DNA of 64,000 nt from Methanoregulaceae archaeon. Its GTDB lineage: Bacteria > Armatimonadota > Fimbriimonadia > Fimbriimonadales > Fimbriimonadaceae. Under the pieces are notes generated by a model. That model did not search any database and was not told the DNA's origin. It worked only from the letters and a program-made list of their open reading frames with translations. This document shows, one piece after another, positions 26,501-34,261 of the stretch. The stretch is taken from positions 62,001 through 126,000 of the forward strand of contig JADZEW010000026.1 of NCBI GenBank assembly GCA_020850325.1, given 5' to 3'. How positions within the stretch are numbered: the first letter of the stretch is position 1; every line of letters begins with the position of its first letter. Made by a program: the position numbers and the translations under genes.

Positions 26501-26914
26501 ATGAAACGAACGGTTGAACTGCGGATTTGTCTTGATGAGCCGATTTCCGGCGTGACCTATGCGCTACAACGCGGCAGGGACGAACATGTCGCGCCGGTTA
26601 GCACGAGCGTGTTTGAGTTCGAAGTGCAACGTATGGACGATGGTCGCTGGGGCGGGCCGTTGGTGCACGGCCCCTCGGGCGGCAAGTTCGTCTACATCGG
26701 GTCTGGCACCCATGGCGGGGATCGGTCATCGAGCTGGACGCGTCGGGCCAAGATCCCATTAGTCGGGATATCGGAGGAGTTGATCCAGGCTCATCTTGCC
26801 GCACCGAATAGCCGAATCGAGTGCACCATCGCGGGTAGGGCGAAAGACGGCGGCCCGTGCTGTGCGACGGTGCCGCTGCTCCGGGGTTGGGAACTGGCGA
26901 AAGGCTCGGGTTAG
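26501..26914 (+). CDS. DUF5990-family protein
   Basis: 137 residues. The pattern 'LRICLDEPISGVTYALQRGRD', 'VFEFEVQ', 'GPLVHGPSGGKFVYIGSG' (outlined) and 'RAKIPLVGISEELI' matches the small DUF5990 family, whose function is not known. A Shine-Dalgarno (AAGAGGTG) lies just before the ATG at 26501. It is divergent from the DinB gene at 25929-26435. A palindromic repeat element begins 8 bases after its stop. Confidence 0.65.
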   Translation: MKRTVELRICLDEPISGVTYALQRGRDEHVAPVSTSVFEFEVQRMDDGRWGGPLVHGPSGGKFVYIGSGTHGGDRSSSWTRRAKIPLVGISEELIQAHLAAPNSRIECTIAGRAKDGGPCCATVPLLRGWELAKGSG

Positions 26915-26921
26915 CTCGGGA

Positions 26922-26968
26922 CTCCCCCTCTCCGCGAATGATTGTTTCGCGGGGAGGGGGGTGGGGAG
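26922..26968 (-). repeat. GC-rich palindromic repeat element, copy 1
   Basis: A hairpin of the form CTCCCCCTCTCCGCGA / TCGCGGGGAGGGGG around an AT-containing loop. It is homologous, in inverse orientation, to copies at 28965-29018 and 56494-56547. Similarity to copy 2 extends about 20 bases beyond the hairpin on one side. It lies between two genes and may also terminate transcripts. Confidence 0.85.
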
Positions 26969-27035
26969 CAACTTCTCCCACACCGCGCCAACAAAAGTAA
27001 CCGAAACACCCGTGCCGCTCCGCTATAATGCGCAA

Positions 27036-28937
27036 GTGAAACGCTGGTTGCTCCTCATTCCTCTTGCCCTCATGATCATCGCCTGTGGCGGTGGAGGAGG
27101 CGGCGGAATCGGGGGCGGCGGTAGCACCCTAACCATGGATCCCGCCGTGCGGGGAGCGGCGATCGCCAAGGTCGAGACGAAGCAGAGTCAGTTGCTGGCC
27201 ACACCGGGACTCTCGATGGCTGAGCGCTCGTCACAAATGGCGACCTACCTTCGCTCGTTGCCTGAGTTCAAAGCCGCCGGCTCGTCATCTGATCTTTGCG
27301 CATGGGGCCGCTTCACGGATGGCGGACACCTCGTGGTGAGCTTCAGCCGCATGCCCGACTGGTACGTTCCCGGGGCGCCCGCTCGAGATTTTGTGCCTTC
27401 GGCCGCGCCAAGCACGATCCCCAAGGGCATTGCCGGGCGTGTGCTCCACTCGTTTGGAAACGGCTTTACGGACGGCGATACGGCCACGACAACGATCAAG
27501 AGTCTTCTCGGTCGCTACGGGTACACCGTCCGACCCACCAACGATGGAGAGGCAAGCGTCCAGGCGCTTCGCGGCGTGAAGGGCGATTCCTACCTTTACT
27601 ACAACACCCATGGCGGCAGTTTCGAAGACACCTTTGTGACGAAGCGATTCTGCATGCAGTCGTCGACGGTCCGCACCCCGGCCCTCGATACTCAGTTCGA
27701 CATCGCCGTTGACTTGGCCGATAACACCCTGGTCTGGATGACCGCGCCGAACGGGCTCCCTGGTCCGAATGGCACGATCCTCTCCGACACGCGCTATGCG
27801 ATTACCGCCGCGTTCGTGACCAAGTATTGGTCGTTTGAACAGAATGCGGTTGCCTACTTCAACGTGTGCTACAGCGCGTACACGGCCGCCGCAAACGGTG
27901 CGCAAGACTTCATCGCCGCAGTGCTCGCTAAGGGCGCAGCGGTTCACATGGGCTGGGACGACTCGGTGAAGGTCAACGGCTCCATCTTTGCCGCCCAGTA
28001 TCTGGTCGACCGGCTGCTCGGCGCCAATGATGTGCGGGCGGAAACGCCCAAGCAGCGGCCGTTCATGGTCAAGGAAATCTTGGCCGACATGACGGCCAAG
28101 CGGCATATTCCTGTCGCCGGTGTGAACTTGGTGGCGACGTTTAAGGCGGGCGTTGCCAACGCGGGCCTACGGCCGACCATCCGAAACATGCAGTTCCTGG
28201 AGACGACCGGCGTCCTGGACATCTACGGCAAGTTCGGTACCGAAAAGGGCGAGGTGTTCGTCGAAGGCGTCCCCGCGCTGAACGTCCAATGGACTGAAGA
28301 CAAAGTGAGTTGCGAACTGCCCGACACCGGAGCCGGCTCTTTCGGCGATGTGTGGGTCAAGGTCAATGGCAAAGAGAGCAACAAGCGCCAGCTCACGATG
28401 TACACCGGGACGTTCTCGTATACCGAGACGGGTCAGGGTTCGCTCAAAGTCGTCGTCAGCGGCACGCTCAAAGTTCGCCAGGACTTCGCGCCTTATCGGG
28501 AGCAGCCCGCTGGTCCGCTGGTGAATCCGTTCCCTATTCCCTACTTCGCCGCTCCAGGATCGACGTGCTCGTTTACCGCAAGTGGCTTCTATCAGCCGGG
28601 CCAGACCGTGGTCGAGCGCTGGCAGGGTAGCGGAAACTTGACGCTCGAGAACACTCCGATTCAGAATCCGAGTCCGTTCTGGTCAGCGAATGGCGCCTAC
28701 AATCCGGCGACGGGTGAGTTCGTCACCTCACTGATCGCCGGCGGCCCCAAGCAGATCATCCGAGAGACGAGCCAGTTGTCCGTCATGGCGGGAGCTTTCG
28801 GGCGATTGTCATTGCTCGACACCGATGCATGGACGGTTCAGCCGTTCAGCGAGCCCGGCAATCCGAACTGGAACTTCTCCGCGATGACTCCGCAAGAGCC
28901 GCCGACAGATCAGACCGAGTATCGACCGGATCGATAG
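27036..28937 (+). CDS. Predicted lipoprotein with large exported domain, unknown function
   Basis: 633 residues from the GTG at 27036. That start gives a proper lipoprotein leader 'RWLLLIPLALMIIAC' with a lipobox Cys and a glycine-rich tether. The frame is open further upstream, but through the repeat element, so that part is not coding. Mid-protein text such as 'YLYYNTHGG', 'VAYFNVCYSAYTAA' and 'DFIAAVLAKGAAVHMGW' with a His and a Cys in short motifs recalls caspase-like or gingipain-like peptidase folds (His in NTHGG, Cys in NVCYS), but this is tentative. C-terminal parts look Ig/IPT-like. It is probably exposed on the cell surface. Confidence 0.55.
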   Translation: MKRWLLLIPLALMIIACGGGGGGGIGGGGSTLTMDPAVRGAAIAKVETKQSQLLATPGLSMAERSSQMATYLRSLPEFKAAGSSSDLCAWGRFTDGGHLVVSFSRMPDWYVPGAPARDFVPSAAPSTIPKGIAGRVLHSFGNGFTDGDTATTTIKSLLGRYGYTVRPTNDGEASVQALRGVKGDSYLYYNTHGGSFEDTFVTKRFCMQSSTVRTPALDTQFDIAVDLADNTLVWMTAPNGLPGPNGTILSDTRYAITAAFVTKYWSFEQNAVAYFNVCYSAYTAAANGAQDFIAAVLAKGAAVHMGWDDSVKVNGSIFAAQYLVDRLLGANDVRAETPKQRPFMVKEILADMTAKRHIPVAGVNLVATFKAGVANAGLRPTIRNMQFLETTGVLDIYGKFGTEKGEVFVEGVPALNVQWTEDKVSCELPDTGAGSFGDVWVKVNGKESNKRQLTMYTGTFSYTETGQGSLKVVVSGTLKVRQDFAPYREQPAGPLVNPFPIPYFAAPGSTCSFTASGFYQPGQTVVERWQGSGNLTLENTPIQNPSPFWSANGAYNPATGEFVTSLIAGGPKQIIRETSQLSVMAGAFGRLSLLDTDAWTVQPFSEPGNPNWNFSAMTPQEPPTDQTEYRPDR

Positions 28938-28964
28938 CTGTTCGGATTGGCTCGGAGTCGCGTT

Positions 28965-29018
28965 CACCCCAACCCCCAACCCCCTCCCCGCGAAACCATC
29001 ATTCGCGGAGAGGGGGAG
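28965..29018 (+). repeat. GC-rich palindromic repeat element, copy 2
   Basis: Same element as at 26922-26968 and 56494-56547: a C-rich lead-in (CACCCCAACCCCC), an arm CCCCTCCCCGCGA, a short loop, and TCGCGGAGAGGGGGAG. The sequence just upstream, 28941-28958, is identical over 18 bases to 63047-63064. Confidence 0.85.
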
Positions 29019-29045
29019 TTCCGGGCCAACCCGGGCCATCTGCCG

Positions 29046-29540
29046 CTACCGCCGCCCGACCCAGTCCGTGTCGATTCCCACCGCGAACAGCCGCTCCTGC
29101 AGCTGCCCCAAGTGAATCCCCAAGTGCCGTAGGTTCACCAACTGGTGGTCGAGCTTGGGGATCTTGTACCACGGGAAGCCGGACTGCTCGGATTCAAGGT
29201 CCAGCGCTGCCACCCAGTCGCCGATGTTCGCCGAGACGAAGTCCACGTACTCCAGCAGGTCGACCTGCGAGTAGGTGGTCTCCTCTGGCGGAACGCCGTC
29301 CTCGTCGTCGTCCCATAGAATCACCCCGTGGGGCACATGCTTGGGCCACGGCGTAAAGGTCTCGTGGTCGGGCATGCAATAGAAGTGGGTGTAGAACAGG
29401 ACGTGGTAGGCGATGCGCCAGAAGGTCCGCGGATGCTCGGTCGCCGCCGACCATACGTCGTCGGGGCACACTTCGATGCACTGCCGCACCATCGCCAGCC
29501 CGGCCCGATACTGTCCGATCAGTGCAGGTTTAATGTCCAT
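29046..29540 (-). CDS. DinB-fold protein
   Basis: 164 residues. Typical DinB helices are seen, with histidines in 'RIAYHVLFYTHFY' and 'RHLGIHLGQLQERL', positions at which a divalent metal is bound in the superfamily. Its stop codon is within 30 bases of repeat copy 2. It is separated by 3 bases from another DinB gene upstream on the same strand (29544-30005), so the two form an operon and probably arose by duplication. Function unknown beyond the fold. Confidence 0.78.
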   Translation of the reverse strand: MDIKPALIGQYRAGLAMVRQCIEVCPDDVWSAATEHPRTFWRIAYHVLFYTHFYCMPDHETFTPWPKHVPHGVILWDDDEDGVPPEETTYSQVDLLEYVDFVSANIGDWVAALDLESEQSGFPWYKIPKLDHQLVNLRHLGIHLGQLQERLFAVGIDTDWVGRR

Positions 29541-29543
29541 TTC

Positions 29544-30005
29544 TTAGCTCCAATGCCAGCCGTCGTCCCCGAGGAGCGTCTGGATGAAGTTCAGCTGCCC
29601 GCTGTGATACCAAATGTGCAGGGTCATGAACTGGCACCGCCGGAATCGGTTCGTCTCACCGTTTTGCGACGGCATGGGCTCGAGCATCTGCGCCTCGCTG
29701 AGGCTATCGACCGTGGCGAGGGCGCGATCGCGCCCGGCTCGGAATGCGGCCATCGAGGCCTCCTTGCCGCGGAGTTCGTCGGGCGCAACCACCCAAGACT
29801 CTGGCCAGGAATCGACCGTCTCGCCGCGCAGGAGCTGGCAGATCTTGTCGTTCACCAGCACAATCTCGTGGACGATGTCGCACACCGTGCGCGACTTGCC
29901 GCCGAAGGCGTGGTCGAAGGCTTCCTCGGGCAAGGCCTCGAGGTCCTGTTCGAATACGCCGAGGGCGTCGGCAAGCTCCTTTCGGGCGTGGGCTTTGAGT
30001 TCCAT
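29544..30005 (-). CDS. DinB-fold protein
   Basis: 153 residues, DinB superfamily helical bundle. Histidines occur in 'DIVHEIVLVNDKI' and in 'MTLHIWYHSGQLNFI', the C-terminal HxxxH pattern of the family. It is the first gene of a two-gene DinB operon. The upstream region contains two short palindromic repeats. Activity is unassigned. Confidence 0.8.
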   Translation of the reverse strand: MELKAHARKELADALGVFEQDLEALPEEAFDHAFGGKSRTVCDIVHEIVLVNDKICQLLRGETVDSWPESWVVAPDELRGKEASMAAFRAGRDRALATVDSLSEAQMLEPMPSQNGETNRFRRCQFMTLHIWYHSGQLNFIQTLLGDDGWHWS

Positions 30006-30043
30006 GCGGGGAACGTTACCCGCTGGCCCGCCTCTTGGTGGAC

Positions 30044-30068
30044 CCTCAAGACTGCGAGTCTTGAGGGA
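30044..30068. repeat. Short palindromic repeat, type A
   Basis: CCCTCAAGACT-GCG-AGTCTTGAGGG, a perfect palindromic hairpin with a 3-nt centre. Further copies are at 30131-30154 and 35474-35498, with degenerate ones at 30957-30983 and 34222-34247. All are intergenic. Confidence 0.85.
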
Positions 30069-30105
30069 AGCGGCTCATCCCTCCATCCGCACTGTTCTAT
30101 GCTTC

Positions 30106-30154
30106 CCTCGATACGCGTCGTATCGAGGGCCTCAAGACTGCGAGTCTTGAGGGA
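30106..30154. repeat. Tandem short palindromes, type B then type A
   Basis: Type B, CCCTCGATACG-CGT-CGTATCGAGGG (30106-30130), immediately followed by a type A copy (30131-30154). The B-A order recurs at 34198-34247. Confidence 0.85.
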
Positions 30155-30174
30155 AGACAGTAGAATCGGAACCC

Positions 30175-30621
30175 ATGCTTGCTGAGCCGCCCGAACTGGT
30201 CGAGTTTCTTGCGCCCTATCCGCCCGCCACGCAGGCGCTTCTCCGCGGGCTTCGCGCCCGGATGGTCGAGTTGCTTCCGCCGTGCATCGAGACGGTGTGG
30301 GATGCGACGAACGCGGTCGGCGTCGCCTATGGATTCACCGAGCGGAACGCCGACCACTTCATCCACCTGCCCGCCTACACGAAGTATGTGAACCTCGGGT
30401 TCTCGTTTGGCACCTCGCTCGACGACCCTGAGGGCCGATTGAAGGGTGCGGGAGCTCGGATCCGGCACCTTCGCATGAACGCGGTCGAAGATCTCGACGA
30501 CCCTTACGTGCTCGATCTCATTCGGCAGGCGGTACAGACCGCACCCCGCCCGAATGACGAGGTCGAACCCCGCACGATCATCCGCGTGATGGATGGCCCA
30601 AAGCGGCGACCGAGAGTCTGA
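30175..30621 (+). CDS. DUF1801-family protein
   Basis: 148 residues of the YdhG/DUF1801-like family: 'YPPATQALLRGLRARMVEL', 'WDATNAVGVAYGF', 'IHLPAYTKYVNLGFSFG' and 'LRMNAVEDLDDPYVLDLI'. These small proteins have an alpha/beta fold related to frataxin-like folds and no established reaction. The ATG is 21 bases after the palindromic repeat pair. It converges on the zinc-ribbon gene. Confidence 0.72.
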   Translation: MLAEPPELVEFLAPYPPATQALLRGLRARMVELLPPCIETVWDATNAVGVAYGFTERNADHFIHLPAYTKYVNLGFSFGTSLDDPEGRLKGAGARIRHLRMNAVEDLDDPYVLDLIRQAVQTAPRPNDEVEPRTIIRVMDGPKRRPRV

Positions 30622-30631
30622 TCCAGTTCAC

Positions 30632-30934
30632 CTACGATTCGTAGCGAGGCCGATGCTCCGCCCCAATGTTCTCGACGAACATCTCCACATGGCCGCAGTT
30701 CATGCATACGTAGACGTGGAAGGGCTCCTTGTTCACGAAGTGCTCAGCGAAGTCGCCGAAGACGCCTACTCTAGGGCCTTCGTGGAAGTCCTTCTTCCCC
30801 ATGAAGACGACGGCAAAGTCGCAGCGCAGGCACTTGAGGGGTGAGGGTTGGGGCAAATCGCGGGGAGCACCGCACTTCCAGCAGCTTGCGTACTGGTCTT
30901 CCACCTCTTCATCGCATCGGCGACACACCCACAT
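30632..30934 (-). CDS. Small zinc-ribbon protein
   Basis: 100 residues with four CxxC knuckles: CRRC, CWKC, CLRC and CMNC, paired as two zinc ribbons ('MWVCRRCDEEVEDQYASCW', then 'LKCLRCDFAV' and 'YVCMNCGHVEMFVE'). The last part resembles the PF09723/DUF-type 'nucleic-acid-binding zinc ribbon' proteins. Probably binds zinc and a nucleic acid or partner protein. It converges with the DUF1801 gene, with a 10-base gap. Confidence 0.75.
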   Translation of the reverse strand: MWVCRRCDEEVEDQYASCWKCGAPRDLPQPSPLKCLRCDFAVVFMGKKDFHEGPRVGVFGDFAEHFVNKEPFHVYVCMNCGHVEMFVENIGAEHRPRYES

Positions 30935-30956
30935 AGGGCCATTTTAACACGTTCGG

Positions 30957-30983
30957 GGCCCAAAGACTGCGAGTCTGGAGGGA
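30957..30983. repeat. Degenerate type A palindrome
   Basis: GGCCCAAAGACTGCGAGTC followed by TGGAGGGAAC: the core GACTGCGAGTC of the type A repeat with decayed outer arms. It lies between the zinc-ribbon gene and the transglutaminase-like gene. Confidence 0.6.
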
Positions 30984-31007
30984 ACATCCTCCGTCTCGCC
31001 GCGTGCT

Positions 31008-32087
31008 CTAGCGAGTGCCTCTCTGGGCGGCGGCCAGCTCGCGGCGGAGGGCGTCGAAATCGGTGATAGGGGTTTGGGTGAAGGCCGCCTTCTTGCCGCC
31101 GTTGTAGAAGAGCTTTTCTCCCGTTCCGGCAAAGGCCCACATCATGCCGCCAGGGTTAGGGGCGCGATTGTTCCTCTTCGCTTCCTGAACATGGAACACC
31201 ACCCCACCCTTCGGATCCACCGCTGGGTCGCCGATCCCTTCCTGGAACAGCAGCATCGCCCACCCCGGCGTATGCCCAGAAAGGTAGGTCGGGTCCGGAT
31301 TGTTGTTGTCGAACTTCACGGCGTCGGTCGGCACCAGATACCGCCATCCCTGCTTGCCCACCAGGCTCATCGCGTGGATGCCTGCACCCTCCATCACAAT
31401 ACCGTTCATGTCAACCCCCACATACCCTGGCGAAAGGTCGAACGCCGCCGACACGAACCGGTTCAATCCGTTGCAGTTGCCGAAACCCTTGGCAAGCAGT
31501 TCCTCAATGTTGGGGCCAGCCTCGCCATACCGGAACTTCCTCATCATGACCGCGTACACCTTCGAGAACGCGGGCACGAAGTCGTCACCCAAGTTCGCGA
31601 TCCCCTCGTTCTTTAGGAACTCGTTCAGCTGCGGCTGCACCCGCGACAGAAACGGACTGGGGTGCGCATACCACTTCATCTTCTCGTCCGAGATGGGGGG
31701 AGGGGCGATGTCCTCCGGCAGGGTCGACCGCTCGCGCGAGAGCTTGCCGTTCCAGTGCACGCCCCGCACGACCATGATCACCGAGAAGTTCCGGCTTGGT
31801 GGAACTTCCGCCCGCGCGACCTGCCAGCCCGGAGTCTCCGAGACCACCTTGTACTCCAGCGCCTTCCCCGCCACCGTGTACGAGAACGCCGTGATCGTGT
31901 GCTCCTGGCAGTTGCGAGGCAACAGGAAGTACACCGACTTCGCTTCTTCCTTCAAGTTCTCGAACTTGTACTCGTGACGGTAGGCGAAGCGCGAGGGGTT
32001 GAAGACGAGGTTCACGCCCTCGTCGCGCGGGTGGATGCGCTCCCCTCCGGCGAGGGCGAGGGTGAGCAGAAGGGTCGTCGCGATCAT
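31008..32087 (-). CDS. Secreted transglutaminase-like protein
   Basis: 359 residues. After a short signal peptide (about 1-14) comes a beta-sandwich N-terminal region, then a transglutaminase-like core with Cys205 in 'GFGNCNGLNRF', His238 in 'GAGIHAMSLV' and Asp255 in 'VPTDAVKF', the Cys-His-Asp triad of the family. Such bacterial enzymes are usually cysteine proteases or peptidoglycan/peptide-modifying rather than true transglutaminases. It overlaps the upstream hydrolase gene by 4 bases (ATGA), so the two are a translationally coupled secreted pair. Confidence 0.82.
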   Translation of the reverse strand: MIATTLLLTLALAGGERIHPRDEGVNLVFNPSRFAYRHEYKFENLKEEAKSVYFLLPRNCQEHTITAFSYTVAGKALEYKVVSETPGWQVARAEVPPSRNFSVIMVVRGVHWNGKLSRERSTLPEDIAPPPISDEKMKWYAHPSPFLSRVQPQLNEFLKNEGIANLGDDFVPAFSKVYAVMMRKFRYGEAGPNIEELLAKGFGNCNGLNRFVSAAFDLSPGYVGVDMNGIVMEGAGIHAMSLVGKQGWRYLVPTDAVKFDNNNPDPTYLSGHTPGWAMLLFQEGIGDPAVDPKGGVVFHVQEAKRNNRAPNPGGMMWAFAGTGEKLFYNGGKKAAFTQTPITDFDALRRELAAAQRGTR

Positions 32088-33382
32088 CGCTTGCCTCCGG
32101 CAATCACTTCCAGCGCTTCTTCATGCTCCTTTGTACTTCCCCATGAATGCCCTCCCTCAAATGTGACTACCTGAACGTTCCAACCATCCGAGTGGATGTT
32201 TCGCTGCACCTGTAATGCCTGCGATCGATTGAAGTCCTTGGAACCCAAGAGGAAGACTATTGGAAGACCCTTATCAGCAGGTAGGTATTGAGCCGCCGTG
32301 AAGGACCCAATGGTGATCAGGCCAACGCACCGATCTTCATACTGCTTTGCGAGAGCGGCGGCGGCGAAGCCACCAGCTGAGAATCCGCTGAAGATGAACT
32401 TCGCGTCAGTCTTCTCTCTCAGCTTGTCAATGGCCAGGAGAACACTCGCTGACCGATCCCGAAGCTTCATCGGATCGGACGTGTCGAGGCCCGTGAGCGC
32501 CACTGACCCCCAACCTCTTCGCGCACAATCTGAGGGCGCTAGGACTTTAGCGGAGCCAGACGGAGGGATATTGATCACGATCACAGGAACACTCTTGAGA
32601 GATCTGCCCTGAGGAACAGATACAAGACACTTCGTCCCGCCCAATGTCAGTGAAGTCGATGAAAATGGTGTAGGCTTCTTCCCTAGAGACGCACTGCCCC
32701 CTGAGCCTTTCCGCAACGTCGAGACAATCTTCTCAGCATAACGTCGATTCTCAGGTAGCAGTTGTCGAGCTTCCGTCAACGACAACATTCCGACCGTCTT
32801 GTAAACCCCCGCCTCCTCTTTGACCTGCTCGGCGAATGTATAATGGAAACGAAGCACGACATTTCTTCCGTTTGGCAAGGTCAGTGCGAACATCAGTATA
32901 TGATCATTGTAAGTCCCACCATCACTCGCTAGCGCCTGCGGAACGAAGACTTCGAAGACGACGACTTTGCCGAGCTTAGTTGTCAGCGGATATGTTGCGT
33001 ACTCCACCTTTGCCTCGGGAGTGAAGCGCCAACGCTTCTGTGCCTTCTCCAAAGTCGACTCGTAGATGTCTAACAATCGGAAGCCTCCAGAGGACACACT
33101 CAAATCTTTTGTTGCTGACGCTAGGTTTGGCCCTCCCCCCTTTTGAATCGACCAACCAGAAGGCAGATCGAGCTCGTACGAGTTGGATCCGGACTTGAAA
33201 GTCAACTTCGTTCCGTTGTCCGGTGCTTCCTCGGCTGGAATGGCGGAGTCTAAGACGGGAGCGGTGACGGGGGCGTCACGAAGGCGCCATGAGACCGCGT
33301 CTTGCAGTTTGTGACCGACGAAAGTCGTCTGCACTACTGGCCCAGGGCCAAACATGCAGACGAGGAGAAGAGTGGTGGTCAT
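32084..33382 (-). CDS. Secreted protein with C-terminal alpha/beta-hydrolase domain
   Basis: 432 residues from the ATG at 33382, which gives a signal-like start ('TTTLLLVCMFG'). The N-terminal 220 residues are of unknown fold. The C-terminal 200 form an alpha/beta hydrolase: nucleophile elbow 'GFSAGG', acid region in 'FLLGSKDFN', and His in 'GGHSWGS'. This resembles esterase/PHB-depolymerase-like hydrolases. It is coupled to the transglutaminase-like gene. A 20-bp perfect inverted repeat lies 40 bases upstream of its start. Confidence 0.75.
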   Translation of the reverse strand: MTTTLLLVCMFGPGPVVQTTFVGHKLQDAVSWRLRDAPVTAPVLDSAIPAEEAPDNGTKLTFKSGSNSYELDLPSGWSIQKGGGPNLASATKDLSVSSGGFRLLDIYESTLEKAQKRWRFTPEAKVEYATYPLTTKLGKVVVFEVFVPQALASDGGTYNDHILMFALTLPNGRNVVLRFHYTFAEQVKEEAGVYKTVGMLSLTEARQLLPENRRYAEKIVSTLRKGSGGSASLGKKPTPFSSTSLTLGGTKCLVSVPQGRSLKSVPVIVINIPPSGSAKVLAPSDCARRGWGSVALTGLDTSDPMKLRDRSASVLLAIDKLREKTDAKFIFSGFSAGGFAAAALAKQYEDRCVGLITIGSFTAAQYLPADKGLPIVFLLGSKDFNRSQALQVQRNIHSDGWNVQVVTFEGGHSWGSTKEHEEALEVIAGGKR

Positions 33383-33420
33383 GCTGCGTGATTCTAAGGC
33401 AAACCACCCCGTCCAGCCAA

Positions 33421-33470
33421 GGGAACTTTGGGGAAGATGCACCCGCAGACGCATCTTCCCCAAAGTTCCC
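33421..33470. repeat. 20-bp perfect inverted repeat in a divergent promoter region
   Basis: Bases 33421-33440 (starting GGGAACTTTGGGG) are the exact reverse complement of 33451-33470, with a 10-nt spacer. It lies between the divergent hydrolase (minus, start 33382) and exported-protein (plus, start 33570) genes. There is no T-tract, so it is not an ordinary terminator. Confidence 0.9.
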
Positions 33471-33569
33471 GACCGGCAAAGGGATCGTTAGAGCGTAAGA
33501 ACCGGTAAGTTCGCAAAGTTGCCTCAGCTTTCTCCCCTTTCGATCGGAAGACTGCTCACACTGCACAAC

Positions 33570-34139
33570 ATGATGATCACATCACTGATCGCGCTCGCTA
33601 CCATTGGATCGCCGGGGGTGCAAGTCCCACCTATGCCAGGAACTGCCTTCAAACCGGCAATCTCACTTCTGGGCAAATCCAAGTCGCAGTTTGATCGGGT
33701 CTTGGGCAAGCCCAAGAAGTCCACTGAGGCTCCACCCCCTGGGTTTGTGCGGTACACGTATAAGTTGAAAGGATTCTCGTCGGTCGATGTCCTCTATCGG
33801 AAGAACCTCGCGTCTTCGGTCTACGTCGGACTTGCCCTAGCAGATCCAGAACTGTATTGGAAGGAGGTCGTGCTTGGCCTTGGATTTAACGCGAAGCCCG
33901 ACACGATGTTAAAGATTACTTCGGCAACGAGCGGAAACCACCGCCGCTCCGTCGAAGGGATTGCAAACCTTCCGAAAAACTGGGGGCTCAGGGTAAACAC
34001 CGCAAACCTCGCCCGAGAAGCACACGAGGAGCTCACCGCGGAGTACGCACAGAAGTGGCCCAACATGCCAGCCCCGGCTCTTACGCTCCCGAAGAGCACC
34101 ACCGTGATCATTTACGATCGGACGGTCAATCTGCCGTAG
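33570..34139 (+). CDS. Exported protein of unknown function
   Basis: 189 residues from the ATG at 33570 (a second ATG follows immediately). The N-terminus 'MMITSLIALATIG' is a short, weak signal peptide. The mature part has a basic, aromatic-rich strand pattern ('FVRYTYKLKGFSSVDVLYRK', 'STTVIIYDRTVNL') with no family I can recognise. Context: divergent from the hydrolase/transglutaminase pair and followed by B-A palindromic repeats. Confidence 0.5.
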   Translation: MMITSLIALATIGSPGVQVPPMPGTAFKPAISLLGKSKSQFDRVLGKPKKSTEAPPPGFVRYTYKLKGFSSVDVLYRKNLASSVYVGLALADPELYWKEVVLGLGFNAKPDTMLKITSATSGNHRRSVEGIANLPKNWGLRVNTANLAREAHEELTAEYAQKWPNMPAPALTLPKSTTVIIYDRTVNLP

Positions 34140-34197
34140 AGGGTAGCCCTCTCCACGGCAGACTCGGCGCACCGGTGCATTGCCGCGTTGTTCCCTT

Positions 34198-34247
34198 CCC
34201 TTGATACGCGTCGTATCGAGGCCCTCAAGACGACGAGTCTTATGGGA
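34198..34247. repeat. Type B then type A palindromes, degenerate
   Basis: CCCTTGATACGCGTCGTATC plus GAGG (type B, 34198-34221), then a mutated type A copy with core AGACGACGAGTCT (34222-34247). The B-A arrangement copies that at 30106-30154. The pair lies in the convergent gap between the exported-protein and HTH-TPR genes. Confidence 0.75.
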
Positions 34248-34261
34248 GCAGAGGGACATCC

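Noticed and set aside
26796-27035. N-terminal extension of the lipoprotein at 27036
   Set aside because: It runs through DUF5990 and the palindromic repeat, and lacks a signal; the GTG at 27036 gives a lipobox leader directly.
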